A DNA stretch of 28,580 nucleotides from Galbitalea sp036491035 (GCA_036491035.1 DASXCU010000089.1:1-28580), one strand, 5' to 3'. Counted from the stretch's first letter, positions 8,083 to 16,283 are shown. Numbers and translations are program-made. Notes: generated by a model not told the origin, from the letters alone.

Positions 8083-9288
8083 TCAGGCTGGTTCGGAGTT
8101 GGTCTTGAGCACGCCATCCGCCTCGAGACGATCGATATCGCCGTCCGCGAATCCGATTTCACGCAGGACGTCCGCGGTCTGCTCACCGAGAAGTGGTGGA
8201 CGGGCGGTGATGTCGCTGGCTTCACCGTCGACGCTCACCGGCCCACGGAGGAGTGGAAGGGCGGAGCCGTCACGGCGGGTGCTCTGCCTGATCAGCCCGA
8301 GCGCTTCGACCTGCGGCGAGGCGAAAGCCTGCGAGTACCGGTAGATCGGGCCGCACGGGATGCTCGCCCCCGTGATGAGGGGAACCCACTCGTCCGCGGG
8401 TCGGGCGCTGAGCGCCGACTCGATGAGGTGCTTGAGCTCATCCCGATTGGCAGATCGATGCGCTCCGGTGTCGAAGCGGGGGTCGTCGACGGCCTCCGGA
8501 ATTCCGAGAAGTCCGCAGAACGCGCCCCACTGTTTTTGAGTTCCCACGGCGATGTTCAACGGCTCCGTCGCGGTGGCGAATGTGCCGTACGGCGCGATCG
8601 TCGGGTGATCGTTTCCCTGCGGCGCGGGATCATCGCCCAGGCTGAGAGCGCGCTGCCCCTGGAACACCGAGAGTCCGACGGCCGTCTCGAGCAGCGAGGT
8701 CGTGACGTGATGGGCCGGGTGACCGTTGTCGCGACCGACGAGGGCCGCGACGATGCCGAACGCGCAGACTATTCCCGACGTGATGTCGACGATCGGAATG
8801 CCGACCCGGTAGGTGTCTTCAACGCCCGATCCCGTAATCGACATGAGGCCGGACATCCCCTGCACCACCTGGTCGAGGCCGGCGTCATCCTTCAGCGGCC
8901 CCGTCGTCCCGAAGGCATTGACCGAGCCCACGACGAGTCGTGGATTGAGTTCGTCGAGGTGCTCGGGGGTGAGACCCAGCTTCTCAAGCGTGCCCAGCTT
9001 GAAGTTTTCGACCAGCACATCTGCGCCGGCGACCAGGCGATCCAGGATGTCGCGGCCATCCGCCGAGTAGAAGTCGATGCAGATCGACCGCTTGTTGCGG
9101 TTAACGGATTCGAAGTACAGGCTGTGGTCGCCCTCGAAGGGCGGCCAGGCGCGGGAGCTGTCGCCGCCGTTCAGGCTCTCGACCTTAATGACCTCAGCGC
9201 CCAGGTCGGCGAGCAGCGCCGTGCAGTACGGTCCAGCCATCGCACGGCTGAGGTCGATGACTTTAATGCCAGTGAGAGGCTTACTCAT
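8083..9288 (-). CDS. CaiB/BaiF-type (class III) CoA-transferase
   Basis: A 401-residue class III CoA-transferase. The N-terminus KVIDLSRAMAGPYCTALLADLGAEVIKVE is diagnostic, followed by the VENFKLGTLEKLGL segment. The catalytic Asp that forms the acyl-aspartyl intermediate is D168 in VGIPIVDITSG. It would activate an organic acid by CoA transfer and so opens the CoA branch of the pathway. ATG 9288 overlaps the reductase stop by 4 bp (ATGA), so translation is coupled to it. Whether the donor is succinyl-CoA or another CoA ester cannot be seen. Confidence 0.92.
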   Translation of the reverse strand: MSKPLTGIKVIDLSRAMAGPYCTALLADLGAEVIKVESLNGGDSSRAWPPFEGDHSLYFESVNRNKRSICIDFYSADGRDILDRLVAGADVLVENFKLGTLEKLGLTPEHLDELNPRLVVGSVNAFGTTGPLKDDAGLDQVVQGMSGLMSITGSGVEDTYRVGIPIVDITSGIVCAFGIVAALVGRDNGHPAHHVTTSLLETAVGLSVFQGQRALSLGDDPAPQGNDHPTIAPYGTFATATEPLNIAVGTQKQWGAFCGLLGIPEAVDDPRFDTGAHRSANRDELKHLIESALSARPADEWVPLITGASIPCGPIYRYSQAFASPQVEALGLIRQSTRRDGSALPLLRGPVSVDGEASDITARPPLLGEQTADVLREIGFADGDIDRLEADGVLKTNSEPA

Positions 9289-10448
9289 CGCTGCACGGGA
9301 GTGGTCGTCCCGACTTTGGATCCAACGCGCTTGAGCGCTCCGATCCAGGTCTCGACCTGCTCGGCACTGACCGCCTGAGGCAGGCCGGTGATGCGCAGCG
9401 CCATCGGGGGCAAACCCTCGCCGGTCGCGACAAGCACCACCACGTTGGCAAGGGTGTAGCTCTCGCCGGGAACCAGGTCGGTGAAAAAGAAGTCGGCGAG
9501 TTCGGAGGTCACCGCGAGTACTTCACGCTCGCGACGAGGGAGCCGGTCCGACAGTTCGAACTCGGACAGGATCGCCTGGTGCCGCTGCAGAACCTCGGGT
9601 CCGGCGGCCAGCAGCGAGTACCCTCGCTCGAGCACACTCTCGAGCTGCGCATGGTTGAGATCGCGGCGTTCCTCGCTGTGGTCGGATGCCCGCAGGAGCC
9701 ATTCGTCGACCTCCGGCTCGGGGGCCTCGGCCATGAAGACCGCCCCGAAGGGCGGGATGAGTGGCTGCCGATGACCGAGTGGGAATGGCTCGTCGATGGG
9801 CGATTGGTTTGCGGCCAGCACCTGCACGGCATCCCAGCGGATCTTGGCCAGCACGCTGCAGTTGACGCCGAACTCCTCGGCAAGCGCTTCGACATCCGAG
9901 CGCATCGACTCGGCCAGCTGGGCGGCCTGGATGAGTTCGGGATCCGGCGTCGCGATGAACGACCCGGGCGAGAACCGGCCATAGCCGCCCTGGAAGAAGA
10001 GCAGTGGAAGCGTTGACCTCTCGACCGCGAGGTCGTGCACTCGCCCGAGCACGATGAAGTGGTCGCCGGCTTCGCGAATGTCTTCGAACGTGCACTCGAT
10101 CCACGAAACGACCCCGTCGAGTATCGGAGACCCGAGGGGCCCGGGCCGCCAGTCGACGCCATCGAACTTGGCTTCCCCCGCCGTGGCGAATCTGCGACAG
10201 AAGGACTCCTGGTCGGATGCGAGCACGTTGATGCAGAAGGCGGTGGCGTTTCGAAGCCGAGCGAAGCTACGCGAGTTACTCATCGGGTAGAAGGCGATGA
10301 GGGGCGGGTCCATGGAAACGGACGAGAACGTACCGACGACCATGCCGACGGGATTTCCACCCTCCGCGATCGCGGTGACAACGGCGACGCCGGTTGGGTA
10401 GTGGCCGAGGGTCTCACGGAACAGCGCTGGGTCAATGTCCCGGGACAT
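9285..10448 (-). CDS. Flavin reductase fused to an IclR-like ligand-binding domain
   Basis: A 387-residue protein. Residues 1-165 are a flavin-reductase-like FMN-binding split barrel (FRETLGHYPTGVAVVTA, VGTFSSVSMDPPLIAF, INVLASDQESFCRRFA), as in HsaB and HpaC. Residues about 170-387 resemble the effector-binding domain of IclR regulators (LAEEFGVNCSVLAKI, PLGHRQPLIPPFGAVFMAEAPEPEVDEWL) but no winged helix is present. It should supply reduced flavin to the two HsaA-like oxygenases, and the extra domain may let the substrate control activity, as the MarR-like tail does in the Acinetobacter p-hydroxyphenylacetate reductase. I chose ATG 10448 because GAGGAGG lies 5 nt upstream; a TTG at 10466 has no such site. 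It is the first gene of the leftward operon. Confidence 0.85.
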   Translation of the reverse strand: MSRDIDPALFRETLGHYPTGVAVVTAIAEGGNPVGMVVGTFSSVSMDPPLIAFYPMSNSRSFARLRNATAFCINVLASDQESFCRRFATAGEAKFDGVDWRPGPLGSPILDGVVSWIECTFEDIREAGDHFIVLGRVHDLAVERSTLPLLFFQGGYGRFSPGSFIATPDPELIQAAQLAESMRSDVEALAEEFGVNCSVLAKIRWDAVQVLAANQSPIDEPFPLGHRQPLIPPFGAVFMAEAPEPEVDEWLLRASDHSEERRDLNHAQLESVLERGYSLLAAGPEVLQRHQAILSEFELSDRLPRREREVLAVTSELADFFFTDLVPGESYTLANVVVLVATGEGLPPMALRITGLPQAVSAEQVETWIGALKRVGSKVGTTTPVQR

Positions 10449-10499
10449 GCAACCTCCTCGGCTCAACAGTGGGCGACCGCTCTGGCGCCCAACGTTTCG

Positions 10500-10538
10500 A
10501 TCAAATCAATAGTTGCTAAAGATGTCAACGGTTATGAT
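10500..10538. promoter_or_regulatory. Divergent promoters with a shared operator half-site
   Basis: Leftward: TTGACA (complement of 10523-10528), 17 nt, then a weak TTTGAT (complement of 10500-10505), driving the reductase operon. Rightward: TATGAT (10533-10538) is a good -10 for the FAD hydroxylase operon, without a clear -35. AACGGTTATG (10527-10536) overlaps both promoters and is the exact complement of CATAACCGTT at 1582-1591. One bound regulator could control both operons. Confidence 0.45.
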
Positions 10539-10587
10539 GGAATAGGGGGATTCACCAAACGGAAATCTCGAAGATGAGGAACCGCAC

Positions 10588-12201
10588 ATGACCAAGGTCG
10601 AGACCACGGAGTTCGTCGTGGTCGGCGCCGGTCCCGTCGGTCTGCTGTGCGCGATCCTGCTTGGGCGCAAGGGATGGCGGGTCACCGTCGTCGAGCGCTG
10701 GCCGTCTCGGTATCCCATGCCACGTGCGTGCACGATCGACCACGAAGCGCTGCGCATCCTGCAGTCGGCCGGAGTAATGGTCGAACACTCGGATCTCTTC
10801 GAGCCGTCCCGCGGAGAACGCGGCGGCTACCAGATCCGAAACCAGGATGGCGTTCTGCTCCGGGCAATCAACTGGAACCGCACGTCCGAGTCCGGGTGGG
10901 CCAACACGAACGGGTTTTACCAGCCCGACCTCGAAGGTGTTCTCGAGACGATGGCGGGAGCGATCCCGTCGGTGGATATCCTCCGTGGTTGGTCGGCAGA
11001 GGCCATCAGCCAGGATCCCTCGTCGGTGACGCTCACTATCGCGAACTTGGATAACGGGGCGCGCGAGGCGATCAGTGGACGGTGGTTGATCGGCGCGGAC
11101 GGGGCGAACAGCGTCGTGCGCGAGCTGATCGGAATCGAGACCGAGGACGCCGGCTTCGAGGCCGACTGGCTCGTCGTCGACTACGAACCGCTCGACGACA
11201 GGGAATGGGACGCGTTCGTCACCCAGTACTGCGATCCCGAACAACCAGCCACGGCGGTGAACAGCGGCCCGGGGCGGCGCCGCTTCGAGTTCATGCGGCG
11301 GAACGACATTACCGCCGACGAACTGGGGCGCGTCGACACCGCGTGGCAACTAATGGCCCCCTGGGGGATCAGCCCGGAGAACGCCCGACTCGAGCGGCAC
11401 GCCGTCTATACGTTCCGCGGGCGATGGGCACGCGAATGGCGACGCGATCGCGTTTTGATCGCGGGCGACGCCGCACACCTCATGCCACCGTTCCTCGGAC
11501 AGGGCATGTGCTCGGGTCTTCGGGACGCCGCGGCGCTTGCCTGGCGTCTCGATCTGCTCGCGGCCGGATTCGCCAGCGACAGCATCCTCGATTCCTACGG
11601 GACCGAGCGAAGTACGCACGTGCAGGAGATCATCGACGAGGCCATCGCGATCGGACGTGTAATCTGCGAACTCGATCCACAGCGGGCAGCGGAACGCGAT
11701 GCCGCCATGCTCGCCGAGCTGGCCGATCCCGACGCGCGCACGGTCGAACCCCCGCATCCCCGTCTCGGACAGCCATCGATCACAGCCGAAGGCGACTCGA
11801 ACGCTGGACGGCTGTCGCTACAAGGACGGATCGAGGTGGGCGGATCGGTTGGGCTGTTCGACGATCTCGTTGGCGGGGACTGGGAGCTGATCGCGCTGGG
11901 TTCCGATCCCCTCGCGGCCGTGCCGAAGGAGCTGGCCAGCTGGTTCGCACGCATCGGCGGCGCCGCGACCGCGATCGGTGGCGATGAGCCCACTCGAGAC
12001 ATCGACGGTACCTATGCGACCTGGTTCGAGGGGCATGGGTGCACCGTCGTGCTCTCCAGACCCGATTTCTACATTTTCGGAACCGGGGATGCGGCGGATT
12101 CTTCATCCCTGCTCCGCACTCTTCGCGCTGCACTCACCGGCGCCCCAGCTTCGTCCGACCGTCACAGCAGTACCAACGCACTTGAAGGAGCGCCATCATG
12201 A
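10588..12201 (+). CDS. MhpA-like FAD-dependent aromatic hydroxylase
   Basis: A 537-residue group A flavoprotein hydroxylase. It shows the FAD-binding GAGPVG (13-18) with E36, the GADGANS motif (169-175) and the GDAAHLMPPFLGQGMCSGLRD motif (293-313), followed by a thioredoxin-fold-like C-terminal domain from about 400. The sequence is of the MhpA type (3-(3-hydroxyphenyl)propionate hydroxylase and relatives), which adds an ortho hydroxyl to a phenolic ring using NAD(P)H. The start is ATG 10588 after a GAGGAA ribosome-binding site. Its stop overlaps the cupin start as ATGA (12198-12201). The exact phenolic substrate is unknown. Confidence 0.9.
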   Translation: MTKVETTEFVVVGAGPVGLLCAILLGRKGWRVTVVERWPSRYPMPRACTIDHEALRILQSAGVMVEHSDLFEPSRGERGGYQIRNQDGVLLRAINWNRTSESGWANTNGFYQPDLEGVLETMAGAIPSVDILRGWSAEAISQDPSSVTLTIANLDNGAREAISGRWLIGADGANSVVRELIGIETEDAGFEADWLVVDYEPLDDREWDAFVTQYCDPEQPATAVNSGPGRRRFEFMRRNDITADELGRVDTAWQLMAPWGISPENARLERHAVYTFRGRWAREWRRDRVLIAGDAAHLMPPFLGQGMCSGLRDAAALAWRLDLLAAGFASDSILDSYGTERSTHVQEIIDEAIAIGRVICELDPQRAAERDAAMLAELADPDARTVEPPHPRLGQPSITAEGDSNAGRLSLQGRIEVGGSVGLFDDLVGGDWELIALGSDPLAAVPKELASWFARIGGAATAIGGDEPTRDIDGTYATWFEGHGCTVVLSRPDFYIFGTGDAADSSSLLRTLRAALTGAPASSDRHSSTNALEGAPS

Positions 12202-12539
12202 CCATGCGGGTAACCAGGATCGCCGACGCGGAGCCGTTCGCTCCGGTGGGACACGTGGGGGTCGGTCCGGTCCGACTGCAGGGCGGATCGACAACGCCGA
12301 CCGAGAAATTCACGGTTGCGCTGTCGCACTACCTGCCGGGAGCAACGGCGCAACTCGCGCCTCAGGATGCCGAGACCGTCTACGTCCTGCTTGCCGGAAA
12401 CCTGGTCATGTCGGCCGACGGCGTGGAAGAGACGCTCGGCGCGAACGACTCGGTGCATTTCACGAAGGGCACCCTCCGTACGGTCGAGAATCGCACCAAC
12501 GTGCCGGCGAGCATGCTCGTGATTCGGGCCGTCCAGTGA
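12198..12539 (+). CDS. Small cupin-domain protein
   Basis: A 113-residue single cupin barrel. Motif 1 reads PGATAQLAPQDAETVYVLLAGNL and motif 2 GANDSVHFTKGTLRTVENRTN. The usual metal-binding His pair (HxH) of motif 1 is replaced by non-ligand residues and the motif-2 His is absent, so a metal-dependent dioxygenase role is unlikely. A sugar-isomerase-like, binding or regulatory role remains possible. AAGGAG precedes the start at a good distance, and the gene is translationally coupled to the hydroxylase upstream. Confidence 0.8.
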   Translation: MTMRVTRIADAEPFAPVGHVGVGPVRLQGGSTTPTEKFTVALSHYLPGATAQLAPQDAETVYVLLAGNLVMSADGVEETLGANDSVHFTKGTLRTVENRTNVPASMLVIRAVQ

Positions 12540-13402
12540 GTCCCGGGATGCGCATCGTCGGTATCCGCGATTCCGACGGTTCGGTTTTGGTCTGCGCCCT
12601 GAACGCCGCCGGCATCGAGGCGACGGTCATCGCCGACCTCGCCACCTTCTGGGCGTCGCCGTCCGAACATCTCGCTGCGGCGCCGACGGGTAGGACGGTT
12701 CCGGTGGAGGCGGGTCGGCTCGTGCCCCCCGTGCTGCCGGGCGCCCGCGTCATCTGCGTCGGCCTGAACTACCAGGATCACGTCAGCGAGGGATCCTTCA
12801 AAGACGAGACGCTGCCGGAGTTCCCAACCTTGTTCGCGCGCTGGTCCGCGTCGCTCAGCACGGGCGGCGCAGAGATCCCGATTCCCTCGGGCGAGGACGG
12901 GCTCGACTGGGAGGGCGAGGTCGTCGCATGGATTGGTGCACCGATCATCGACGCGACGCCCGAGGAGGCACTCGGCGCGGTCGTCGGATATTCGACGTTC
13001 AACGACGTGACGTCGCGACGGGCCCAGAAGCAGACGTCGCAGTGGATCGTCGGCAAGAATGGCGACCGCTCCGGACCACTGGGTCCGCTTGTGCCCGCGG
13101 CGGAAGTCGGTGACCTCAGGGACGGGCTTCAGATCGAGACCCGGGTGAACGGCGAGGTCGTCCAGCACGGGAGCACCAAACAGATGATCTACGGGGTCGG
13201 CGAAACCCTGGCGTACGTGTCACGAACGTTCACCCTCAACGCCGGCGACCTGCTGGCGACGGGTACGCCGTCCGGCGTTGGCTACGCACGCACCCCACCG
13301 TGGCTGCTCCAGCCCGGCGACGTTGTCGAGGTTGAGATCGAACGCCTCGGTACCCTGACGAACCACATCGTCGACAACTCTCACCGTGGAAGCGCTCGGT
13401 GA
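12536..13402 (+). CDS. Fumarylacetoacetate hydrolase (FAH)-family protein
   Basis: A 288-residue FAH-fold enzyme. The core begins at VICVGLNYQDHVSE; the acidic metal ligands are in DWEGEVVAWIG, with the third in NDVTSRR, and the end has GTPSGVGYARTPPWLLQPGD. Such proteins hydrolyse C-C bonds of acylpyruvates, decarboxylate or hydrate dienoates, or act on ureidoglycolate-like substrates. In this context, next to an aromatic hydroxylase, a ring-fission-product hydrolase or acylpyruvase is likely. Two starts are possible: GTG 12536, which gives the GTGA overlap common in this cluster, or ATG 12548, 12 nt later. Neither has a clear ribosome-binding site. The stop overlaps the next gene by GTGA. 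Confidence 0.88.
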   Translation: MSPGMRIVGIRDSDGSVLVCALNAAGIEATVIADLATFWASPSEHLAAAPTGRTVPVEAGRLVPPVLPGARVICVGLNYQDHVSEGSFKDETLPEFPTLFARWSASLSTGGAEIPIPSGEDGLDWEGEVVAWIGAPIIDATPEEALGAVVGYSTFNDVTSRRAQKQTSQWIVGKNGDRSGPLGPLVPAAEVGDLRDGLQIETRVNGEVVQHGSTKQMIYGVGETLAYVSRTFTLNAGDLLATGTPSGVGYARTPPWLLQPGDVVEVEIERLGTLTNHIVDNSHRGSAR

Positions 13403-14277
13403 TTCTGGTCACCGCCGCGAACGGCAACCAGGGCAGGCTTCTGGTGCCCGAGCTGCTGCGCCGCGGCCAGCGGGTGCGGGCGAGCGTGCGCTCGGAAGCG
13501 TCGGCGGTCACGCTACGCGCCGCCGGTGTCGACGACGTGGTGGTGGGGGACCTCGCCGAACCGGAGGCACTCGCGCTAGCTGTCGACGGTGTTGACACGA
13601 TCTACTACGTCGGCCCTACCCTTTCGCCGTCGGAGCGAGAGGTCGGGTTCGCGATGGTCGACGCCGCTCGGGAGGCCGGGGTAAGTCATTTCGTGATGAG
13701 CTCGGTGCTGCACGCCATCACCTCGGATCTCATCCAGCACGAGGTCAAGCGCGATGTCGAAGAGCACCTGCTCTCGTCCGGTCTGGACTTCACGATCCTT
13801 CAGCCGGCCAACTACATGCTCGCGCACCGACTGAAACCAGCTTTCGAGCGCGGGGTGTTCGAGCTTTCGTGGTCACTCGACCGGCTGCAATCACTCGTGC
13901 ACGTCGGCGACGTCGCCGAGGTTGCCGCCCTGGTGCTGACCGAGTCCGACCGTCACCTCGGCGCGACGTATGAGCTCGCATCCCCCGGCCGCTTTACTGC
14001 GCACGATATCGGGGTCATCATCGCGACGGTCGTACACGGCCCGATCGACGTTCGCGAAATCGATGTCGATACCTTCGCCGCCCGCGTGCTCGCGGGAGCG
14101 GCAGTCGAGACGAAGTCTTACGAGCTGCGGGCCATGCGTGCGATCAGCGCCCGGTACAGCAGCAACGATTTCGTGGGTAATCCGAACGTTCTCACCTGGC
14201 TCCTCGGCCGCACGCCGACGACCGTCGAGGACTGGGTTCGCGCCGAATGGGCCGCGTACCGTACGCAGTCCAACTAG
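13399..14277 (+). CDS. NmrA-like NAD(P)-binding protein
   Basis: A 292-residue Rossmann protein of the NmrA/atypical-SDR group. The cofactor loop TAANGNQGRLL lies at residues 5-15, followed by a basic RRGQRVRASVR strand-end that favours NADP(H). The segment GVSHFVMSSVLH is the usual fourth strand, and the canonical YxxxK is not in its normal place, as is common for NmrA-like and quinone-reductase (QorB-like) members. It could be a quinone or aromatic-intermediate reductase or a redox sensor. It begins with GTG 13399 overlapping the FAH stop and ends the rightward operon; its TAG stop shares bases with the convergent GntR stop. Confidence 0.82.
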   Translation: MILVTAANGNQGRLLVPELLRRGQRVRASVRSEASAVTLRAAGVDDVVVGDLAEPEALALAVDGVDTIYYVGPTLSPSEREVGFAMVDAAREAGVSHFVMSSVLHAITSDLIQHEVKRDVEEHLLSSGLDFTILQPANYMLAHRLKPAFERGVFELSWSLDRLQSLVHVGDVAEVAALVLTESDRHLGATYELASPGRFTAHDIGVIIATVVHGPIDVREIDVDTFAARVLAGAAVETKSYELRAMRAISARYSSNDFVGNPNVLTWLLGRTPTTVEDWVRAEWAAYRTQSN

Positions 14278-14972
14278 TTGGTGTCCAGAAGTCCGGCGTG
14301 CTTATCGACGGCCTTCTTCGTGCGCGCCGCATCGCCTGCGACAATCGCGTCGACGAGTTCGGTGTGGGTCGCGACCCGAATCGCCAGCCATTCGGCGGCC
14401 GTCTCCGGCGCCTCGTCATGCGTGGCCGCGACCGCGTGCTCGCGAACGAAACGGGTCATCGAAAGATAGAGCGCGGACGCTGTCTGGTTTGGGGAGATCT
14501 GCGCGATCCGCTCGTGCAAATCCCAGTTCGCCAGCAGGAACGCGGTCGTTCCCTTGCCGGCGGCCGTGGTCAGCTTTGCCAGCCCCCGCTTGATGTCGGT
14601 GATGTCGGCGGCGGTGCGGTGTTGGGCAGCATCGACGTCGATGAGCACCTCGAGCGCTTCTCGAACGGCGACGGCTTCCGCCACCGACCCCGGAGCATCG
14701 GTCACGGCGAGCAGCGTGTGACGGATGCGAACCATTGGTCCCGCAGCCGTCGCGAACAGGCCACCACCGCGTCCGGGGCGGATCTCGGCGAGACCGCGGT
14801 CGGCCAGCAGGCGAATCGCTTCGGCAACCGTGGACCGCGCGAAACCGGATCGCTCTCGCAGTGATTCGATGGTTCCGATGAGCTCACCGGGCTTGAATTC
14901 GCGGTCGAGGATCTGCTGCTCGATCTCGCTCGCCAGGACGTTCGCGCGTGTCTGTCCAACGAACGAATTCAT
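14274..14972 (-). CDS. GntR-family regulator (FadR/FCD subfamily)
   Basis: A 232-residue regulator. The N-terminal winged helix (about 8-75) has IEQQILDREFKPGELIGTIESLRERSGFARSTVAEAIRLLADRGLAEIRPGRGGG, the standard GntR layout (quoted here in parts: helix 1, then the recognition segment FARSTVAEAIRLL). The C-terminal all-helical FCD domain contains likely metal-ligand positions in NWDLHERIA, THTELVDAI and DKHAGLL. These regulators typically respond to carboxylic acids or their CoA esters and repress catabolic operons. A tandem GAACGATTA repeat just upstream may be its own operator. It lies 58 bp downstream of the DUF3500 gene and could be co-transcribed with it. Confidence 0.9.
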   Translation of the reverse strand: MNSFVGQTRANVLASEIEQQILDREFKPGELIGTIESLRERSGFARSTVAEAIRLLADRGLAEIRPGRGGGLFATAAGPMVRIRHTLLAVTDAPGSVAEAVAVREALEVLIDVDAAQHRTAADITDIKRGLAKLTTAAGKGTTAFLLANWDLHERIAQISPNQTASALYLSMTRFVREHAVAATHDEAPETAAEWLAIRVATHTELVDAIVAGDAARTKKAVDKHAGLLDTN

Positions 14973-14988
14973 GCGGTCAGCCTACCAA

Positions 14989-15006
14989 GAACGATTAGAA
15001 CGATTA
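14989..15006. repeat. Tandem direct repeat GAACGATTA x2 upstream of the GntR gene
   Basis: Two perfect, adjacent copies of the 9-mer GAACGATTA (14989-14997 and 14998-15006). They lie 17 nt ahead of the GntR start in the 58-bp gap after the DUF3500 stop. The 9-bp phasing is short for two helical turns, so a single dimer binding both copies, or chance, is possible. Autoregulation is an inference from position. Confidence 0.4.
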
Positions 15007-15030
15007 TTGAGGTTGGGTGCGTCGGCGGCG

Positions 15031-16188
15031 TCACCACGCCCAGTCGTTGCCCGAGATTTCCGAGCCCTCGCTGGAGACGGTGCGAGTGTCGAGGTGGGAA
15101 CCGATCTCGGCGAGATGCGCCTGGTACCTGGCCAGCGACTCCTGCGCGAAGTCGTTGTCGAAGTCGCGGATGACCGAGTGGATGTGGTTGCCGCTGTCGA
15201 CCGCGTTCACCATCTCGATGAGGAGCTGGCGAGTGTGTACCCGGAAGTAGTGCGGGGTTCCCCGCTCGGTTCCGCCAGCCCACGCGAAGTACACCGCAGA
15301 CGGGCCATCCGCGTCCAACCGGGCGCGATACTCTTCGGCTGCCTTCGCGGGAAGGCGCGACAGGTAGGTATCGACAAGACGGTTCAGAATGCCGGCCTGC
15401 TTCTCGTTCAGTGCGTCTGCCGAAATACCGGACGGCTCGGCCCTCACGAGTGCGAGCGCCTTTCGGTCATCCGTCGAGATCTGGTACTGCGGCATTCCGA
15501 GGTCGTAGTGGTCCGGGTATTCCAACGCGCCAATTCGGGGCACCTGGCGCGACACAAAGTCGGCGGGCGAGACGTCGTGGAAGATCGCCACAGCGCGTTG
15601 CGCGTCATCGAGGCTGTCGAGCAGTTCGAACCCGAGTCCCTCGTCATCGGCCATCGGATTCAGCACTCCTGCGCCGACGACCGGCTGCTGTCCGAGCGCG
15701 CTCGGCGTCGTTGAGATCCACCGTTGGTTCACGACCGTGACGTTGATGCAGACGTGGTGCCCGAGAAACCGCAGGGACCAGGTGTCCTCGAAGCCTGGGC
15801 GGCCGAAGATGCTGAGGAAGTAGGAATCCGGCGTGCGCCACAGGGGAGCGGCAAAGCCGAGGAATCCGGCCTCGCGTTCGCGCAACACCTGCTCGAGTTG
15901 GGTGATCGCGAGAATCTTGGTGAAGACGTCGTGCGACACGGCGAGCCGCACCAGCTCGAAGACCACGATTTTCTGGTGTCGATCGAGATTGTGAAGAGAG
16001 ACGCCGATCCGATCCGGTTTCGGGATGATGTCCCAGTCGAGCCGACGTGGATCGTCGAACGGGAAGAGCGCGGATTCGCGCTGCTCCGCCGAGAATGTGT
16101 CGAGAAGGCCGATGAGGCCAACGAGCAGCTTCTGGATGGTCGCGGCATCTTCGTACGTTGGTTGGGCTTGCCCAGTGTCCGATGTCAT
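15031..16188 (-). CDS. DUF3500-family protein
   Basis: A 385-residue protein recognisable as DUF3500 by several signatures: EQRESALFPFDDPRRLDW near residue 40, GHHVCINVTVV, YFAWAGGTERGTPHY and NHIHSVIRDFDNDF near the C-terminus. The function of the family is not established to my knowledge. The invariant His/Asp-rich GNHIHSVxRDFDxDF and GHH motifs suggest an active site or metal site. Many relatives carry an export signal; none is visible here, so it should act in the cytosol. ATG 16188 follows AAGGAGG at 9 nt. It is transcribed divergently from the quinone oxidoreductase and CocE genes, which suggests a role in the same degradation route. Confidence 0.85.
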   Translation of the reverse strand: MTSDTGQAQPTYEDAATIQKLLVGLIGLLDTFSAEQRESALFPFDDPRRLDWDIIPKPDRIGVSLHNLDRHQKIVVFELVRLAVSHDVFTKILAITQLEQVLREREAGFLGFAAPLWRTPDSYFLSIFGRPGFEDTWSLRFLGHHVCINVTVVNQRWISTTPSALGQQPVVGAGVLNPMADDEGLGFELLDSLDDAQRAVAIFHDVSPADFVSRQVPRIGALEYPDHYDLGMPQYQISTDDRKALALVRAEPSGISADALNEKQAGILNRLVDTYLSRLPAKAAEEYRARLDADGPSAVYFAWAGGTERGTPHYFRVHTRQLLIEMVNAVDSGNHIHSVIRDFDNDFAQESLARYQAHLAEIGSHLDTRTVSSEGSEISGNDWAW

Positions 16189-16217
16189 AGTGTGGATCCT
16201 CCTTGACCTGAGAAAAG

Positions 16218-16247
16218 ACTATAACGGTCGCTATCGTTTATGGGCAA
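16218..16247 (-). promoter_or_regulatory. Promoter of the DUF3500 gene with an embedded operator-like repeat
   Basis: On the minus strand TTGCCC (complement of 16242-16247) is followed after 18 nt by TATAGT (complement of 16218-16223), a good -10. Between and over these elements lie CTATAACG (16219-16226) and CGTTTATG (16235-16242), an imperfect inverted pair; the second word is identical to bases 1588-1595 of the palindrome in the left promoter. Regulation by the same factor is inferred. Confidence 0.45.
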
Positions 16248-16283
16248 TGACGGGGTGGGTATCGGGCGACGAGCCGCGTCGCC

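Noticed and set aside
7276..9378. A 700-residue plus-strand frame
   Set aside because: It is antisense to the crotonase and CoA-transferase genes, which have clear motifs and 4-bp overlaps. Long antisense frames are common in GC-rich DNA.
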